A DNA stretch of 64,000 bases from MGIIa-L3 sp11892u (lineage in GTDB: Archaea > Thermoplasmatota > Poseidoniia > Poseidoniales > Poseidoniaceae). Below the pieces are notes generated by a model. That model was given only the letters and a program-made list of their open reading frames with translations. It did no database searches and was not told the DNA's origin. The stretch lies in the NCBI GenBank assembly GCA_965659685.1, contig CBFHXB010000012.1, positions 4,016-68,015 of the forward strand. Reading direction: 5' to 3'. The translations under genes were made by a program, and so were the position numbers. The stretch's first letter is position 1. Each line of letters opens with the position of its first letter. Shown piece after piece: positions 33,792 through 42,546 of this stretch.

Positions 33792-34883
33792 ATGGAGGGT
33801 GAGATGGACCGGCTTTTGGTCGCCCTTCCTCCAAACGACGATGACCGAGCCTCCTCTCACGCGACCGCCGTGCTTGGCCCGTCCGCTCAGCCTCGCTTCG
33901 TCCTGAAAGAAGCGCCAAGCCTTCACGACGCCATCAGCCTGCTTCACGACGGCCACGTCGATTTGCTCGTGGCTTCGGCCGCGATGTGGGGCGACATGGA
34001 TCAAACCCGTCTGGCCATCGCCGCTTGCCTGCAACGGCGAGAGCCGACGTGGGTGATGGTGTCCGATGACAAGCCCGAGATGTTGCACCATGAAGCAAGG
34101 GTGGGTTGCGACCACCCCTTGTTGGAACGGCAATTGACCCGGCTTCGCCCCGACTTGGCCCTGATTGACCCCAACGAAAGCGTCGAGGATTGGGGCAGCA
34201 TGGACGGAGCGGCGCGGACCGCTTGGTACGAGGATGCACGCCAACGCGGCGACCTCGAAGGCTACGTGATTCCACGTTCCCTTCACCGCAGCCTTCCCGG
34301 CCGACCTCCTCGCAGGCACACGCTTGGCCTGCACCGCGACGACCCCACACGCCCTCGCTTTGTGCCGCCCCCGTTGGGAGGATTGACCCTGATCATCAGC
34401 CGTTCAGGTTTCCCAAATGAAGGCCTGAAGCACCTCAGCGATGCAGGGGCCTTGCTCGCTCACAGGATGGAACGTGCGATGCTGGCCGCGGTTCCCGCAT
34501 CGCTCCAACCGATCACCGGCATCCACGTGGAACGCCGACGCCCCCGCACGTTGCTCTTGGAAGCAGCAAAGGTCGAAGACGAGCACACCATCGAATCCAT
34601 GCTCAACCCCGAGGCGTCGCTGAAGACGAAGGGGCACAGGGTGGAGATCATCATCGAAACGCTTGGCGCCAACGGCCGTGGAAGCGCATCGAGCGAGCGT
34701 GTCTTCCCGGTCGAACACACCCACACGGGCATGGTTCGAGCGCTGGAAGAGTGGTCTGAAGTGCTCCAAGCGATGACCAGTGAGCATCCTGCCCTGTCCA
34801 AGGGGGCCCAATTCATGGGTGAATTCGAAGCGTCCTACGTCGAAGCCCACGGTGCGATGATGGAATTGGACGAAGACCGCTGA
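33792..34883 (+). CDS. divergent porphobilinogen deaminase (HemC)-like protein lacking the cofactor cysteine
   Basis: The 363-residue product follows the HemC order of motifs in altered form. HDAISLLHDGHVDLLVAS stands where HemC has a VHSLKD strand, and RLAIAACLQRREPTWVMVSD follows it. HHEARVGCDHPLLERQLTRL stands for GARxGTSSLRRxxQL, RFVPPPLGGLTLIISR for PAPGQGALGIE, and MERAMLAAVPASLQPITGI for ERAFLxxLEGGCQxPIG. The cysteine that carries the dipyrromethane cofactor aligns with Ser237, and the SSLRR arginines are missing. It therefore probably does not polymerise porphobilinogen and may bind a tetrapyrrole or another ligand (inference). Residues 250-363 extend beyond normal HemC. The relationship is read by eye and needs a profile search. 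Confidence 0.45.
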   Translation: MEGEMDRLLVALPPNDDDRASSHATAVLGPSAQPRFVLKEAPSLHDAISLLHDGHVDLLVASAAMWGDMDQTRLAIAACLQRREPTWVMVSDDKPEMLHHEARVGCDHPLLERQLTRLRPDLALIDPNESVEDWGSMDGAARTAWYEDARQRGDLEGYVIPRSLHRSLPGRPPRRHTLGLHRDDPTRPRFVPPPLGGLTLIISRSGFPNEGLKHLSDAGALLAHRMERAMLAAVPASLQPITGIHVERRRPRTLLLEAAKVEDEHTIESMLNPEASLKTKGHRVEIIIETLGANGRGSASSERVFPVEHTHTGMVRALEEWSEVLQAMTSEHPALSKGAQFMGEFEASYVEAHGAMMELDEDR

Positions 34884-34934
34884 AGGAAAACGGTGCTGCA
34901 TCGGCACCTTCCGGCCCTTTGCGGGGCGAACGCC

Positions 34935-34942
34935 CATATACC
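34935..34942 (+). promoter_or_regulatory. TATA-like box for the SAP-repeat protein gene
   Basis: CATATACC lies 32-39 bases before the ATG at 34974, inside GC-rich sequence. A short hairpin (GGTGC at 34892, GCACC at 34904) just after the preceding stop could end the upstream transcript. Confidence 0.4.
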
Positions 34943-34973
34943 GAAGGAGCCGCAATTGGGTCAGGTTGACCCC

Positions 34974-36764
34974 ATGACCACGCCGCAGGTGATGCTTGAG
35001 GAGCTCTTCCGAGCCAAGTTGGACGACCTCCGTTCAATTGCTGCAGCCTATGATTTGCCCCGTGCCGGAGGTGTGGATTTGCTCCGCGCCCGGCTGATCA
35101 GTGAACTCGTGCTTGACGCATGGGACCTTTCCGATGACGGGATTGCTCAACTGAAAAACAACGAACTCGGCGACATCCTCGGTGCCTTCGGGATCAAGAA
35201 AACCGGGTCCATCCGAGCCCGAAGGCAACGGCTCCACCTCCATCTGAACCATGACGCCAAGTCCCTCACCGTGGAATCCTTGAACGAACGGACCAAGGAG
35301 GACCTTCACGCCTTGGCAAAATCCCTCGAACTGCCCGTTTCTGGCAACAAGCAAACCCTGCAGGCCCGCATTGCAGGAGTCTTGGAGATGCAGCGCGGCG
35401 CGTGGGGACCGATCAAGCGGTCGCTGCGAAGGGACGGTTCCCCTAACCTGACCATTCCAGTTCCGGAGGACGCGCCGAAGCCTGAGCCTCGCATCGTGGT
35501 CGCTCCAAGCCCCGCTGTCTCCGATGACGTCGATCAAGCCGTCGAGGCCTTCACAGAGGCTCACCCAGAGGGGTGGACGGCCGAGGACGAAGCCGAAATG
35601 CGCGAGGCCTTGCAGGCTTCAGGCCTTGACGTCACCCGTGGCGACGTCGCCGCCGAGTTGGACGCTGCGCTACGTTCGCGGGCACCCTCCGCCGACGAAG
35701 GCCTGGACTTGATCATGGAGGCAGAGCCTGCCGTGGGCGCCTACGACCCCGGCGATCTTCCCCTCGATGCTTTGGCTGACATCCAAGACCTTGAGCGACG
35801 GGAGGCAGAAATCGAAGCCGCTTGCCGGCACTTCCTCAGCATCGGCCAAGTCTCCGATGCAGCGGACGTCGAGGCCTTCCTTAACGCCCTCTCCGGAGAA
35901 GGATTCGACACCTCCCGGGAGCACGTCCGAGACGCCATTCGTCATCGCCTCCTCGCCGTTGACCAACGCCGACGCTCGGAAGAAGAAGCCCAGCGCGGTC
36001 GGCCGACCACGTGGCGGGCAAGGGAGGCTTTGCGAACCTTCGAGTCGCTTCGCCCCAGCTTGATTGAAGCGGTGGAAGCCTCCACCGCAGAAGGCGACAC
36101 GCCTGAAGCACGGAGCGCGTACCTTCGGTCCGCGAAGGCCTTGGGTGTGGACGTGAGCGAGCCGGCGGTTTCCGGCCGAATCCACGCGTTGTACGATCTC
36201 CACGTTGATTTGATGGCAGAACGCGCCGCCATGGACCCTGTCGCGGCGCGCAGGCAGCGCGCGCTGCGGGTGCTGTTCCACGGAAGCGTCCACATGGACC
36301 TCTCCAACCGTCGCACGCTGGAACGTCTCGAGCGCGGATTGCCCGGCTTCGAGGACCTGATTGCTGCGGTCCTGGACGATGCGGACGGTCGCATCGAGCC
36401 TGCGCATGAGGCGCTCATTTTGACCTACTTGGAACGGCGAGGCTTGGAGGTCAACACGCCGGAACTGAGGCCGCGCGTCATGGCTTGTGCAGGCGTATTA
36501 GCGGCTGAATTGGGCTTGATTTCACCCTCAGAGGTTCCACGGCTCGCGCCTGGAATCGTGTTGTCCGATGACCGGATCGAAGAAATTGTGGACGAGCTGA
36601 AGCAACTGGCCGCAAGTTTCCGAAGCACGCCCGTCGGCAGCGCACCCGCCGCTCCTTCTGAAGCACCGGTTGAACGCGATGGACGCCACCGTCGTGTGGA
36701 CGGAGCACGTTCGATGGTCGACCGTGCCGACGACGTCTTGGCCAGACTGCTCGAAGACCGCTGA
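34974..36764 (+). CDS. protein with N-terminal SAP-like repeats and long helical, acidic body
   Basis: I do not recognise a named family for this 596-residue protein. The first 150 residues hold three helix-turn-helix units of SAP type: DDLRSIAAAYDLPRAGGVDL with RARLISELV; ELGDILGAFGIKKTGSIRAR with RQRLHLHL; and EDLHALAKSLELPVSGNKQT with LQARIAGVL. SAP units usually bind DNA. The remaining 440 residues are charged and mostly helical, with several repeats of the form 'gain of helix plus GxDVS/GFDTSREHV' (SGLDVTRGDV, EGFDTSREHV, LGVDVSEPAV, RGLEVNTPEL). A role in chromosome organisation is a guess. The stop is back-to-back with that of the pilus ATPase gene. Confidence 0.55.
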   Translation: MTTPQVMLEELFRAKLDDLRSIAAAYDLPRAGGVDLLRARLISELVLDAWDLSDDGIAQLKNNELGDILGAFGIKKTGSIRARRQRLHLHLNHDAKSLTVESLNERTKEDLHALAKSLELPVSGNKQTLQARIAGVLEMQRGAWGPIKRSLRRDGSPNLTIPVPEDAPKPEPRIVVAPSPAVSDDVDQAVEAFTEAHPEGWTAEDEAEMREALQASGLDVTRGDVAAELDAALRSRAPSADEGLDLIMEAEPAVGAYDPGDLPLDALADIQDLERREAEIEAACRHFLSIGQVSDAADVEAFLNALSGEGFDTSREHVRDAIRHRLLAVDQRRRSEEEAQRGRPTTWRAREALRTFESLRPSLIEAVEASTAEGDTPEARSAYLRSAKALGVDVSEPAVSGRIHALYDLHVDLMAERAAMDPVAARRQRALRVLFHGSVHMDLSNRRTLERLERGLPGFEDLIAAVLDDADGRIEPAHEALILTYLERRGLEVNTPELRPRVMACAGVLAAELGLISPSEVPRLAPGIVLSDDRIEEIVDELKQLAASFRSTPVGSAPAAPSEAPVERDGRHRRVDGARSMVDRADDVLARLLEDR

Positions 36765-38000
36765 TCAGCGGGTCGCGTAGAAGTTCTGGATGATGGACGT
36801 CACCGTCTGGATGTCACGGATGTCCCTGCGCTGAAGGTCCGCCAGGATGGCCATGCGTTGCTGAACGTGCTTTTCGAAGACCTCTGGGGTCACACCAGCA
36901 GCGTTGCAAATGGTCTCACGGAATTGGGACGGGATGCCGGTTTCAACGATCTCATCGCGGGCGGCGTCGTACTTCCAGATGGCGTTCAAACGAGGCTTGT
37001 CGCCTTCCATGCCCGCGACCTCGGCCACTTCGGTGATCTTTCTCGCTGTGCGCCCGTTCACGTGAAGGCGTGCCTGGATGATGATGAGATCCAACCCGGT
37101 CAACATGATGGGAGGGACGTTCATCGGCGGGTTGATCATTCGGGTCACGGTTTCCTGCGCAGTGTTGGCGTGGAGGCTGCCAAAGGAGCCGTCGTGGCCG
37201 GTGTTCATCGCCGTCAACAAGGTCGCCGCCTCAGAACCACGCACTTCACCGACGATGATGCGGTCGGGGCGCATACGGAGGCTCGACTTCAGGCAGTCGT
37301 TCATGTCGACTTCAGGCGTCCCGTCGGGGCGCTCTCGGCGGGTTTCCATGCGGAGCCAGTGGTCGTGGTAAACCTGCAATTCAGCGGTGTCCTCGACGGT
37401 CAACAGCCTGCGGTGCCATGGGATGTACATCCCGAGGCAGTTGAGCGTGGTCGTCTTACCGGAACCGGTTCCGCCGGCGATGACGAAGTTGGCTGGACGG
37501 CTGTCGAGGCCTTCGATCCAGACCCACATCATGGCGGCCAAGCGAAGGTTGACCGTTCCAAAGTTGATCAAATCGATCATCGTCAAGGGATCTTCCTTGA
37601 ATTTCCTGATGGTTAGCGTGGGTCCGTCGGGTGAGACCGGGGGGATGGTTCCGTTCACACGGGAGCCGTCCGGAAGGCGTCCGTCGAAAATTGGAACCGA
37701 GCCAGGACCGTCCCCCAAGGGGACGTTGGTGAAGGAAGCGATGTTCGTCGCGATTTGGAGTCCATCCGCGTCGTCGATCCAGACGTTGGTTCGGCACATG
37801 CCGTGGTCACGATGGGCGACCTTCACGCATTGGGTTCCTCCGTTGTACATCACCTCTTCCAAGGAGTCGTCTTCGAGCAACGCAGCGAGGTCCCCGTAGG
37901 GGTTGGCTTCGATGGTTCCCTCGACGTGGTAAATCGGGGAAGGGTGGTTGGGTTCGTTGTAGATGGTCACACGACCGTATTGCGCCAAAATGTCCGACAT
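36765..38000 (-). CDS. type II/IV secretion system ATPase (TadA/GspE/archaeal pilus motor)
   Basis: This 411-residue hexameric ATPase powers pilus assembly. Walker A is GGTGSGKT (176-183), the Asp box TVEDTAELQV, Walker B RIIVGEVRG near 247-255 and the His box GHDGSFGSLHANT (268-280). The N-terminal domain is present but shorter than in FlaI/ArlI, closer to the Tad/CpaF type. It heads downstream to upstream in an order ATPase, F1, F2, 117-residue protein (all minus strand, gaps of 3-9 bases), so it is the last gene of the operon. Confidence 0.93.
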   Translation of the reverse strand: MSDILAQYGRVTIYNEPNHPSPIYHVEGTIEANPYGDLAALLEDDSLEEVMYNGGTQCVKVAHRDHGMCRTNVWIDDADGLQIATNIASFTNVPLGDGPGSVPIFDGRLPDGSRVNGTIPPVSPDGPTLTIRKFKEDPLTMIDLINFGTVNLRLAAMMWVWIEGLDSRPANFVIAGGTGSGKTTTLNCLGMYIPWHRRLLTVEDTAELQVYHDHWLRMETRRERPDGTPEVDMNDCLKSSLRMRPDRIIVGEVRGSEAATLLTAMNTGHDGSFGSLHANTAQETVTRMINPPMNVPPIMLTGLDLIIIQARLHVNGRTARKITEVAEVAGMEGDKPRLNAIWKYDAARDEIVETGIPSQFRETICNAAGVTPEVFEKHVQQRMAILADLQRRDIRDIQTVTSIIQNFYATR

Positions 38001-38003
38001 GTT

Positions 38004-38735
38004 TCAACCACCAATCATCAGCAGGGCCCCGTTGAACAGGGCCATGGACGTCATCGTCCAGAAGGGGATCCACCAAAGCATGGCGCTCATGCGTCCGAGC
38101 ATTCGGCCACAGATGGCCACGGCCACGGCGCTGGCGGCTCCAAAGAAGATGGAAAAGGTCGTCGCGATGTTGTCGATTTGGTAGCCTGCACTCGGAGGCG
38201 CGAAAAGACCGATGAGCACGGCGAGGAGGCCGGGTAGGCCGATGCAGATGAAGAGCACAATGGTCATCACCAAGCCAGAGAGGTCCTTCTCGCGCTTGTC
38301 GATGAGGTCGTTGAGGCGCTGGTAGTCGTTCGCCAGGTCGTACATCACGGATTGGAGGGGTGAATTCTGCTCAACCGCCGTCTGAATGAGTTGGATGACG
38401 CGCTGAACCTGTGAGGAGCGGGTGCTGGTCGCAAAGGCAGCCAGCGAAGCATCGAAGCTGGTGACGTGGCTCTTGGACAAAGACTCGCGCAACAAGGCAC
38501 CAAAGGGCCCGGGCTGATTCGCGCTCTGGTCGGACATCACTTCTTGCAGACCAAGACCCGCGCCGACGCCGTCGCTCAAGGCTTCAAGGAATCCGGGCAA
38601 GGCGCCCTCGATTGCGCGGCGCCTGCGCCTCTCGAGCATCGGTGGCAACCCACCGGCGGCGAAGGCCACACCGATGGCCATGAGCAACAGCAACGGGAGG
38701 TTGTCGTTGAAGGATTCCACAAGACGCCAGATCAT
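38004..38735 (-). CDS. pilus assembly membrane platform protein, GspF/TadC type (first copy)
   Basis: The 243-residue product has an N-terminal helix (LLLLMAIGVAFAAGG), the cytoplasmic GspF helical bundle (EALSDGVGAGLGLQEVM to LANDYQRLNDLIDKREKDLS) and two C-terminal membrane helices. It anchors the ATPase to the membrane. It lies 3 bases from the ATPase gene and is preceded by a second F-type gene, the two-subunit TadB/TadC-like arrangement. Confidence 0.88.
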   Translation of the reverse strand: MIWRLVESFNDNLPLLLLMAIGVAFAAGGLPPMLERRRRRAIEGALPGFLEALSDGVGAGLGLQEVMSDQSANQPGPFGALLRESLSKSHVTSFDASLAAFATSTRSSQVQRVIQLIQTAVEQNSPLQSVMYDLANDYQRLNDLIDKREKDLSGLVMTIVLFICIGLPGLLAVLIGLFAPPSAGYQIDNIATTFSIFFGAASAVAVAICGRMLGRMSAMLWWIPFWTMTSMALFNGALLMIGG

Positions 38736-38744
38736 GCTTTCACC

Positions 38745-39329
38745 TCACAATCCAGGGTCGGTCGTGTGCGCCTTTCGACCGATGAACGCCATCAGCAGCA
38801 CCGTGACACCAAGCCCACCAACGGTGATCACAGGAAGGATGGGGATCAGGCCACTCAGACCCAGCATGCCCTGGAGATCTTTGGGCACGATTTGCGGTGC
38901 GAGGGCGAGCACGGCAATGAGGATCGGCGAGAGCATCCCGACGGAAAGCATCGTTTCCGGCAGACCGCCAAGTCCCTCGATGTATTCCTTGACGGCTTCT
39001 GATCGCTCTTCTTCCATGCGGCCGCCCAATTTCTTGAGGGTCTCGATGATGTCCGTGTTTTGCGTGAGGTTGTTGTACAGCGTGTTGAGCAGGCGACGGT
39101 ATCCGTCGGTCTCGCACGTGGTCATCAATTTCTTCAGTTCTTTTTCCAGACCAGGAGATTTGCCGCTTTGGAGGCGTTCAAGCACCGAGGCAAAATCTTC
39201 GGAAATGACGCCGTAGCCGCCACGTCCGATGGTGTGCATGGCCGCTTCCAAACCGACACCGGAGGACATCATCACGTCAACGGCACGGATGACGTACAAG
39301 ATTTCGCGGCTTTCTTCGATTCGGCGCAC
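38745..39329 (-). CDS. pilus assembly membrane platform protein, GspF type (second, short copy)
   Basis: The 194-residue product contains a GspF cytoplasmic bundle (AVDVMMSSGVGLEAAMHTIG, LLNTLYNNLTQNTDIIETLK) and two C-terminal membrane helices. It lacks the N-terminal helix found in the first copy. Tad-like systems use two unequal F subunits, so it most likely pairs with the neighbour at 38004. Gaps of 9 bases on both sides show a single operon. Confidence 0.85.
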   Translation of the reverse strand: MRRIEESREILYVIRAVDVMMSSGVGLEAAMHTIGRGGYGVISEDFASVLERLQSGKSPGLEKELKKLMTTCETDGYRRLLNTLYNNLTQNTDIIETLKKLGGRMEEERSEAVKEYIEGLGGLPETMLSVGMLSPILIAVLALAPQIVPKDLQGMLGLSGLIPILPVITVGGLGVTVLLMAFIGRKAHTTDPGL

Positions 39330-39338
39330 GTGATCACC

Positions 39339-39692
39339 TCAATCCTTGTCTTCGTAGAGTTCGAAGGTGAATTCTTCGCTGGTTCCGTCGTAAGCAAGGG
39401 AGCCGAACACGACCTTGACGTCGCGTTCCTCGAACGGGTCGTGGATGTAGGGCTGGCCGCCTCGGAACATTTCGATGACCTGCTTGTAGAGGTCCATGGG
39501 CATCAATCCACGAACGGTGTACACCGCGCTCTCTGCGCCTTCGTCGTGAAGGTCATCGCCTTCACCGCCCCGGACCACCGTTCTGGTGATCCTCCGAGCG
39601 ATGCGAACGGAGATGTCCGCGTTCTGAAAGCGAATCCAGTCGGCGCTGGTCCTCGCGGTGGCGGGGCGGATGAAGAAGTCCATGCTCGGCAT
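39339..39692 (-). CDS. small uncharacterised protein of the pilus operon
   Basis: The 117-residue product is soluble and beta-rich, with no signal or membrane helix. Distinct stretches are MDFFIRPATARTSADWIRF, ESAVYTVRGLMPMDLYKQVI and HDPFEERDVKVVFGSLAYDG. I do not recognise the family. Its position as first gene of the motor operon, 9 bases before the F-type gene, suggests a regulatory or assembly role specific to this pilus. A second Met three codons in may be the real start. Confidence 0.55.
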   Translation of the reverse strand: MPSMDFFIRPATARTSADWIRFQNADISVRIARRITRTVVRGGEGDDLHDEGAESAVYTVRGLMPMDLYKQVIEMFRGGQPYIHDPFEERDVKVVFGSLAYDGTSEEFTFELYEDKD

Positions 39693-39737
39693 GTGAACGT
39701 CCCGACATCATCGAGCGGACTTTGAATGTGATGGCCG

Positions 39738-40685
39738 TCATTCGACCAATCGGTACCACCCAAAGTTCGGCTCAAGGATGGAGCCTTCGTCGAATAACGC
39801 GTCCAGCGTGGTGTCGGCCAAACCTGCGTCGAAGCCACGTGCACCCATGTTTCGGATCAGGGTCTCGTAATCGACCCCTTGTCCTTGGTCCAGGGTGGCG
39901 ATGAGTTGCTTCATCGTGTCGCTGGCGTCATCGGAGCCGCCGCCGGATGCGGCGCCTTCGCCGTCACCTTCGCCCTCCTCACTGCCGTGGACAGGAAGTT
40001 TGGTCGGTTCGCTTCGAACGGCGTCCATGCGCCCTTCGGCAATGTCGAGGGCCTGGAGCACGTGAAGGCGGTACTGTTCCACAGATGCACCGTCATAGTG
40101 CGGCAAGGCAAGCGAAAGCCCCGGAATGAGGTGCTCTGGGATGCCTGCCTCTTTCATGGCAGCGGGGCCTTCGCTGACCACGGACTGCGAGCGCTCGTAA
40201 GCGTCCAAGCGCGCAAGCGTGGCGTTGGCCGTCCGAGCGAGCCATGCCGAATACCGAGAAGGATCGATGCGGACGACCTCTTCCGGTCGAAGGCTGGTGT
40301 AGATGGCACCTTCATCGGTCTGGTACCAGCGTGCTTTCGCGACCATCATGACGTGCATGGTTTCGCCTTCTTCGAGGGCTCGGCTCAACCCAAGAATGGA
40401 TTCACGGGCGCTCTCTGGGTCGTAATCGCCAACGCTGAAGTACATCAGGCCGGAAGGGTCCCGAAGTTGACCTTGGTACATGGTTTGTCCAGACGAGGTC
40501 TCACGGGCTTCCACCCGCTCGAGCAAACCTGCGACCAAGCAGCGGTTCACCTTGGCTCCAAGTCGTGTGATGACGAAGGAAGGATCGTATTCCCCTGACC
40601 CCTTCTCGTTCAGGGTCGCTTCACCAAATTCTGAGGCGAAGACATGCCATGCGGGTTGGCGACGAATGTTTCTGCTTGGCTCCAT
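39738..40685 (-). CDS. RPA-associated protein (COG3390-like OB-fold partner of RPA)
   Basis: The 315-residue product pairs with the RPA gene, overlapping its stop in a TGATG. An N-terminal OB fold (RCLVAGLLERVEARETSSG, QGQLRDPSGLMYFSVGDYD) is followed by a helical middle, an acidic glycine-rich linker (GEGDGEGAASGGGSDD) and a C-terminal winged-helix-like domain (YETLIRNMGARGFDAGLADT). This matches the archaeal RPA-associated (Rpa32-like) subunit that joins single-stranded-DNA-binding RPA. The ATG at 40685 is fixed by the overlap. Confidence 0.85.
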   Translation of the reverse strand: MEPSRNIRRQPAWHVFASEFGEATLNEKGSGEYDPSFVITRLGAKVNRCLVAGLLERVEARETSSGQTMYQGQLRDPSGLMYFSVGDYDPESARESILGLSRALEEGETMHVMMVAKARWYQTDEGAIYTSLRPEEVVRIDPSRYSAWLARTANATLARLDAYERSQSVVSEGPAAMKEAGIPEHLIPGLSLALPHYDGASVEQYRLHVLQALDIAEGRMDAVRSEPTKLPVHGSEEGEGDGEGAASGGGSDDASDTMKQLIATLDQGQGVDYETLIRNMGARGFDAGLADTTLDALFDEGSILEPNFGWYRLVE

Positions 40686-42385
40686 CAGGCCACCTCCCAT
40701 TGCGCACGGGCTTCCGTGGCCATCAGCGCGCCGTCCTCTTCGACAGCCTCCAGGGCTTCCGCCATGAACATCGAACTCCGCTCGTCCACGAGGAGGCGCC
40801 CCCGGACGGTGGCGCTTCGGCCCAGGAAGCGGGCCCGCAAGGTTTGGACCCAAGCCATCGCACCGTGTTCGGTGATGGCGGCGCGAAGGCCTTCGATGTC
40901 GGTGTCCAGCAGGGCAAGCGCCGATTCACGGTTCAGGAAGATCGAGATGGTGGAGCGGGCACCTTGCATCACAAGCCGAAGCCGAACGTCCTCTTGGCCG
41001 TCTTGTGCACCGTGGTCTTGGCACACCCCATCGCGAAGAACGCGACGGCATTCCGGGCACCGCTGAATCAATCCTGAATCGTCGCGAATGCTGACGATGA
41101 GCCCTGTGGTCGAGACGCCAACGCGTCCTCCACCCTCGGCCAATTCGTCGAAATCCACGTCAACGGAATGTGTCGCGAAATCGATGTTTTCCTCCCACGG
41201 GGTGCTGTCGAGGATCTCGACCTGCTCGGCGTTGTCCACCGTGATGTCAGGCACGCCTTGCCAAGCGCGGACACGAACGCCCGTGAGACGTACGGTCACT
41301 GGGAGATTCGCCTCATCGATGGGCAATTCGTCCCAAGCGCTCATCCGGCAACGCCCGCTTGGGTCGGCCACTTGTCCAGACCAAAGGTGGCGTTCTTCGC
41401 CGTCACGCGTGAAGGTTCGCCGTTGCCACTCGTGAATTTCCACGACGCAACGAACGTCACGTGCTCCATCGCGAAGGTCGGCGATGGTGGATGCACTGGA
41501 CGCTTCGAGGTCTTCGGCTGAAGCAAAGGCGGCGTCATGGTAAGCCTCGATGGTCGTGGTGCGGCCAAAATTGAGCTCTGGCGTGTCTCGGAAGGTACGC
41601 ACGCTGGCGCCGTCGATCTTCACCAACTGGCCGACGTCGAGTTCGAGTGGCTCCCATGACAGGAAACCGATGGACCCGGTGTCGTCGGCAACGCGCCCAC
41701 GCACCACGTCAATGCTGCCCGTGCCGTCGCGACGGTGAATGACGTCAGGCCGGATGCCGAGGATCCGTCCAACCACGCAGACGTTTCCTTCCTTTGGCAA
41801 ATCTGCAATGCTCAGGGGCTCTCCAGGGACCACGACTGGCGCTGTGCCTTCTTCGAGCACGACCACACGGGTGGATTTGTTGACGTTGATCGAACGGCGC
41901 CCCTGGTATTCGTTGACCGATGCGCCTTCCAAACGAACGATGCTGCCGGCCCGAAGTTCGGCCTTTGGCCCCCAATCCTTGTACTCCCATCGGGTGGACG
42001 GGGTGCTGGAATCGTAGGGTTGGTCTTCGAGAAGGCCGAATGCAATGGTGCGTTGTTCGCCCCGGACGGTCTGGTCACGCACGTTGTGTGAGACGACTTG
42101 AACCGTGATTTCCACGTTCTGATCGTCGCCGTTGAGATCCTCAAGCCGTTCCACCTTCCGCATGGGCTTGGTGGCACGCTTGGCTCCGCCGCTCGCCGAA
42201 CGACCTGCGGAGGATGGCGTGGTGTTGACCTGGAGCTTCCGGATGATCGAATGCATGGCATCCTGAGGCGGGATGAAGAACTCCTCCTCGTACTGACGGA
42301 AGGCCTTGACGATGTCCTCTTCCGTGGCGTCCGGACAGGACTCGAGCACCAGAGCGACGTGGTCCCCGTAGGGATGGTCACTCAT
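40685..42385 (-). CDS. replication protein A, large single-stranded-DNA-binding subunit
   Basis: The 566-residue product has an N-terminal helical segment (EDIVKAFRQYEEEFFIPPQD) and then several OB folds. Examples are VEITVQVVSHNVRDQTVRGE; VCVVGRILGIRPDVIHRRDG with ADDTGSIGFLSWEPL; and WSGQVADPSGRCRMSAWDEL. A C-terminal zinc finger, CPECRRVLRDGVCQDHG, precedes the last OB fold. Euryarchaeal RPA coats single-stranded DNA in replication and repair. The ATG at 42385 opens MSDHPYGDH; about 160 bases upstream are gene-free and probably hold its promoter, though I see no clear TATA box there. Confidence 0.9.
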   Translation of the reverse strand: MSDHPYGDHVALVLESCPDATEEDIVKAFRQYEEEFFIPPQDAMHSIIRKLQVNTTPSSAGRSASGGAKRATKPMRKVERLEDLNGDDQNVEITVQVVSHNVRDQTVRGEQRTIAFGLLEDQPYDSSTPSTRWEYKDWGPKAELRAGSIVRLEGASVNEYQGRRSINVNKSTRVVVLEEGTAPVVVPGEPLSIADLPKEGNVCVVGRILGIRPDVIHRRDGTGSIDVVRGRVADDTGSIGFLSWEPLELDVGQLVKIDGASVRTFRDTPELNFGRTTTIEAYHDAAFASAEDLEASSASTIADLRDGARDVRCVVEIHEWQRRTFTRDGEERHLWSGQVADPSGRCRMSAWDELPIDEANLPVTVRLTGVRVRAWQGVPDITVDNAEQVEILDSTPWEENIDFATHSVDVDFDELAEGGGRVGVSTTGLIVSIRDDSGLIQRCPECRRVLRDGVCQDHGAQDGQEDVRLRLVMQGARSTISIFLNRESALALLDTDIEGLRAAITEHGAMAWVQTLRARFLGRSATVRGRLLVDERSSMFMAEALEAVEEDGALMATEARAQWEVA

Positions 42386-42546
42386 GTGCGCCCCTCCACC
42401 TGCATGGTCTTCTCTTCGAGCCAGCACGGTGGACTGGCGGCGGGTTTTCGTGTGGATTGGTTGAGACTGAACACTCCCTTCACCTCCTCGGAGATGACGA
42501 GCAATGTCGAGGGCCTTTGAACCCTCCCGAACCAAAGGGGGTGGGG

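Noticed and set aside
42386..42546. A possible small gene between RPA and the PmbA-type gene
   Set aside because: The frames there have no start with a ribosome site and no similarity; the stretch is best read as intergenic.
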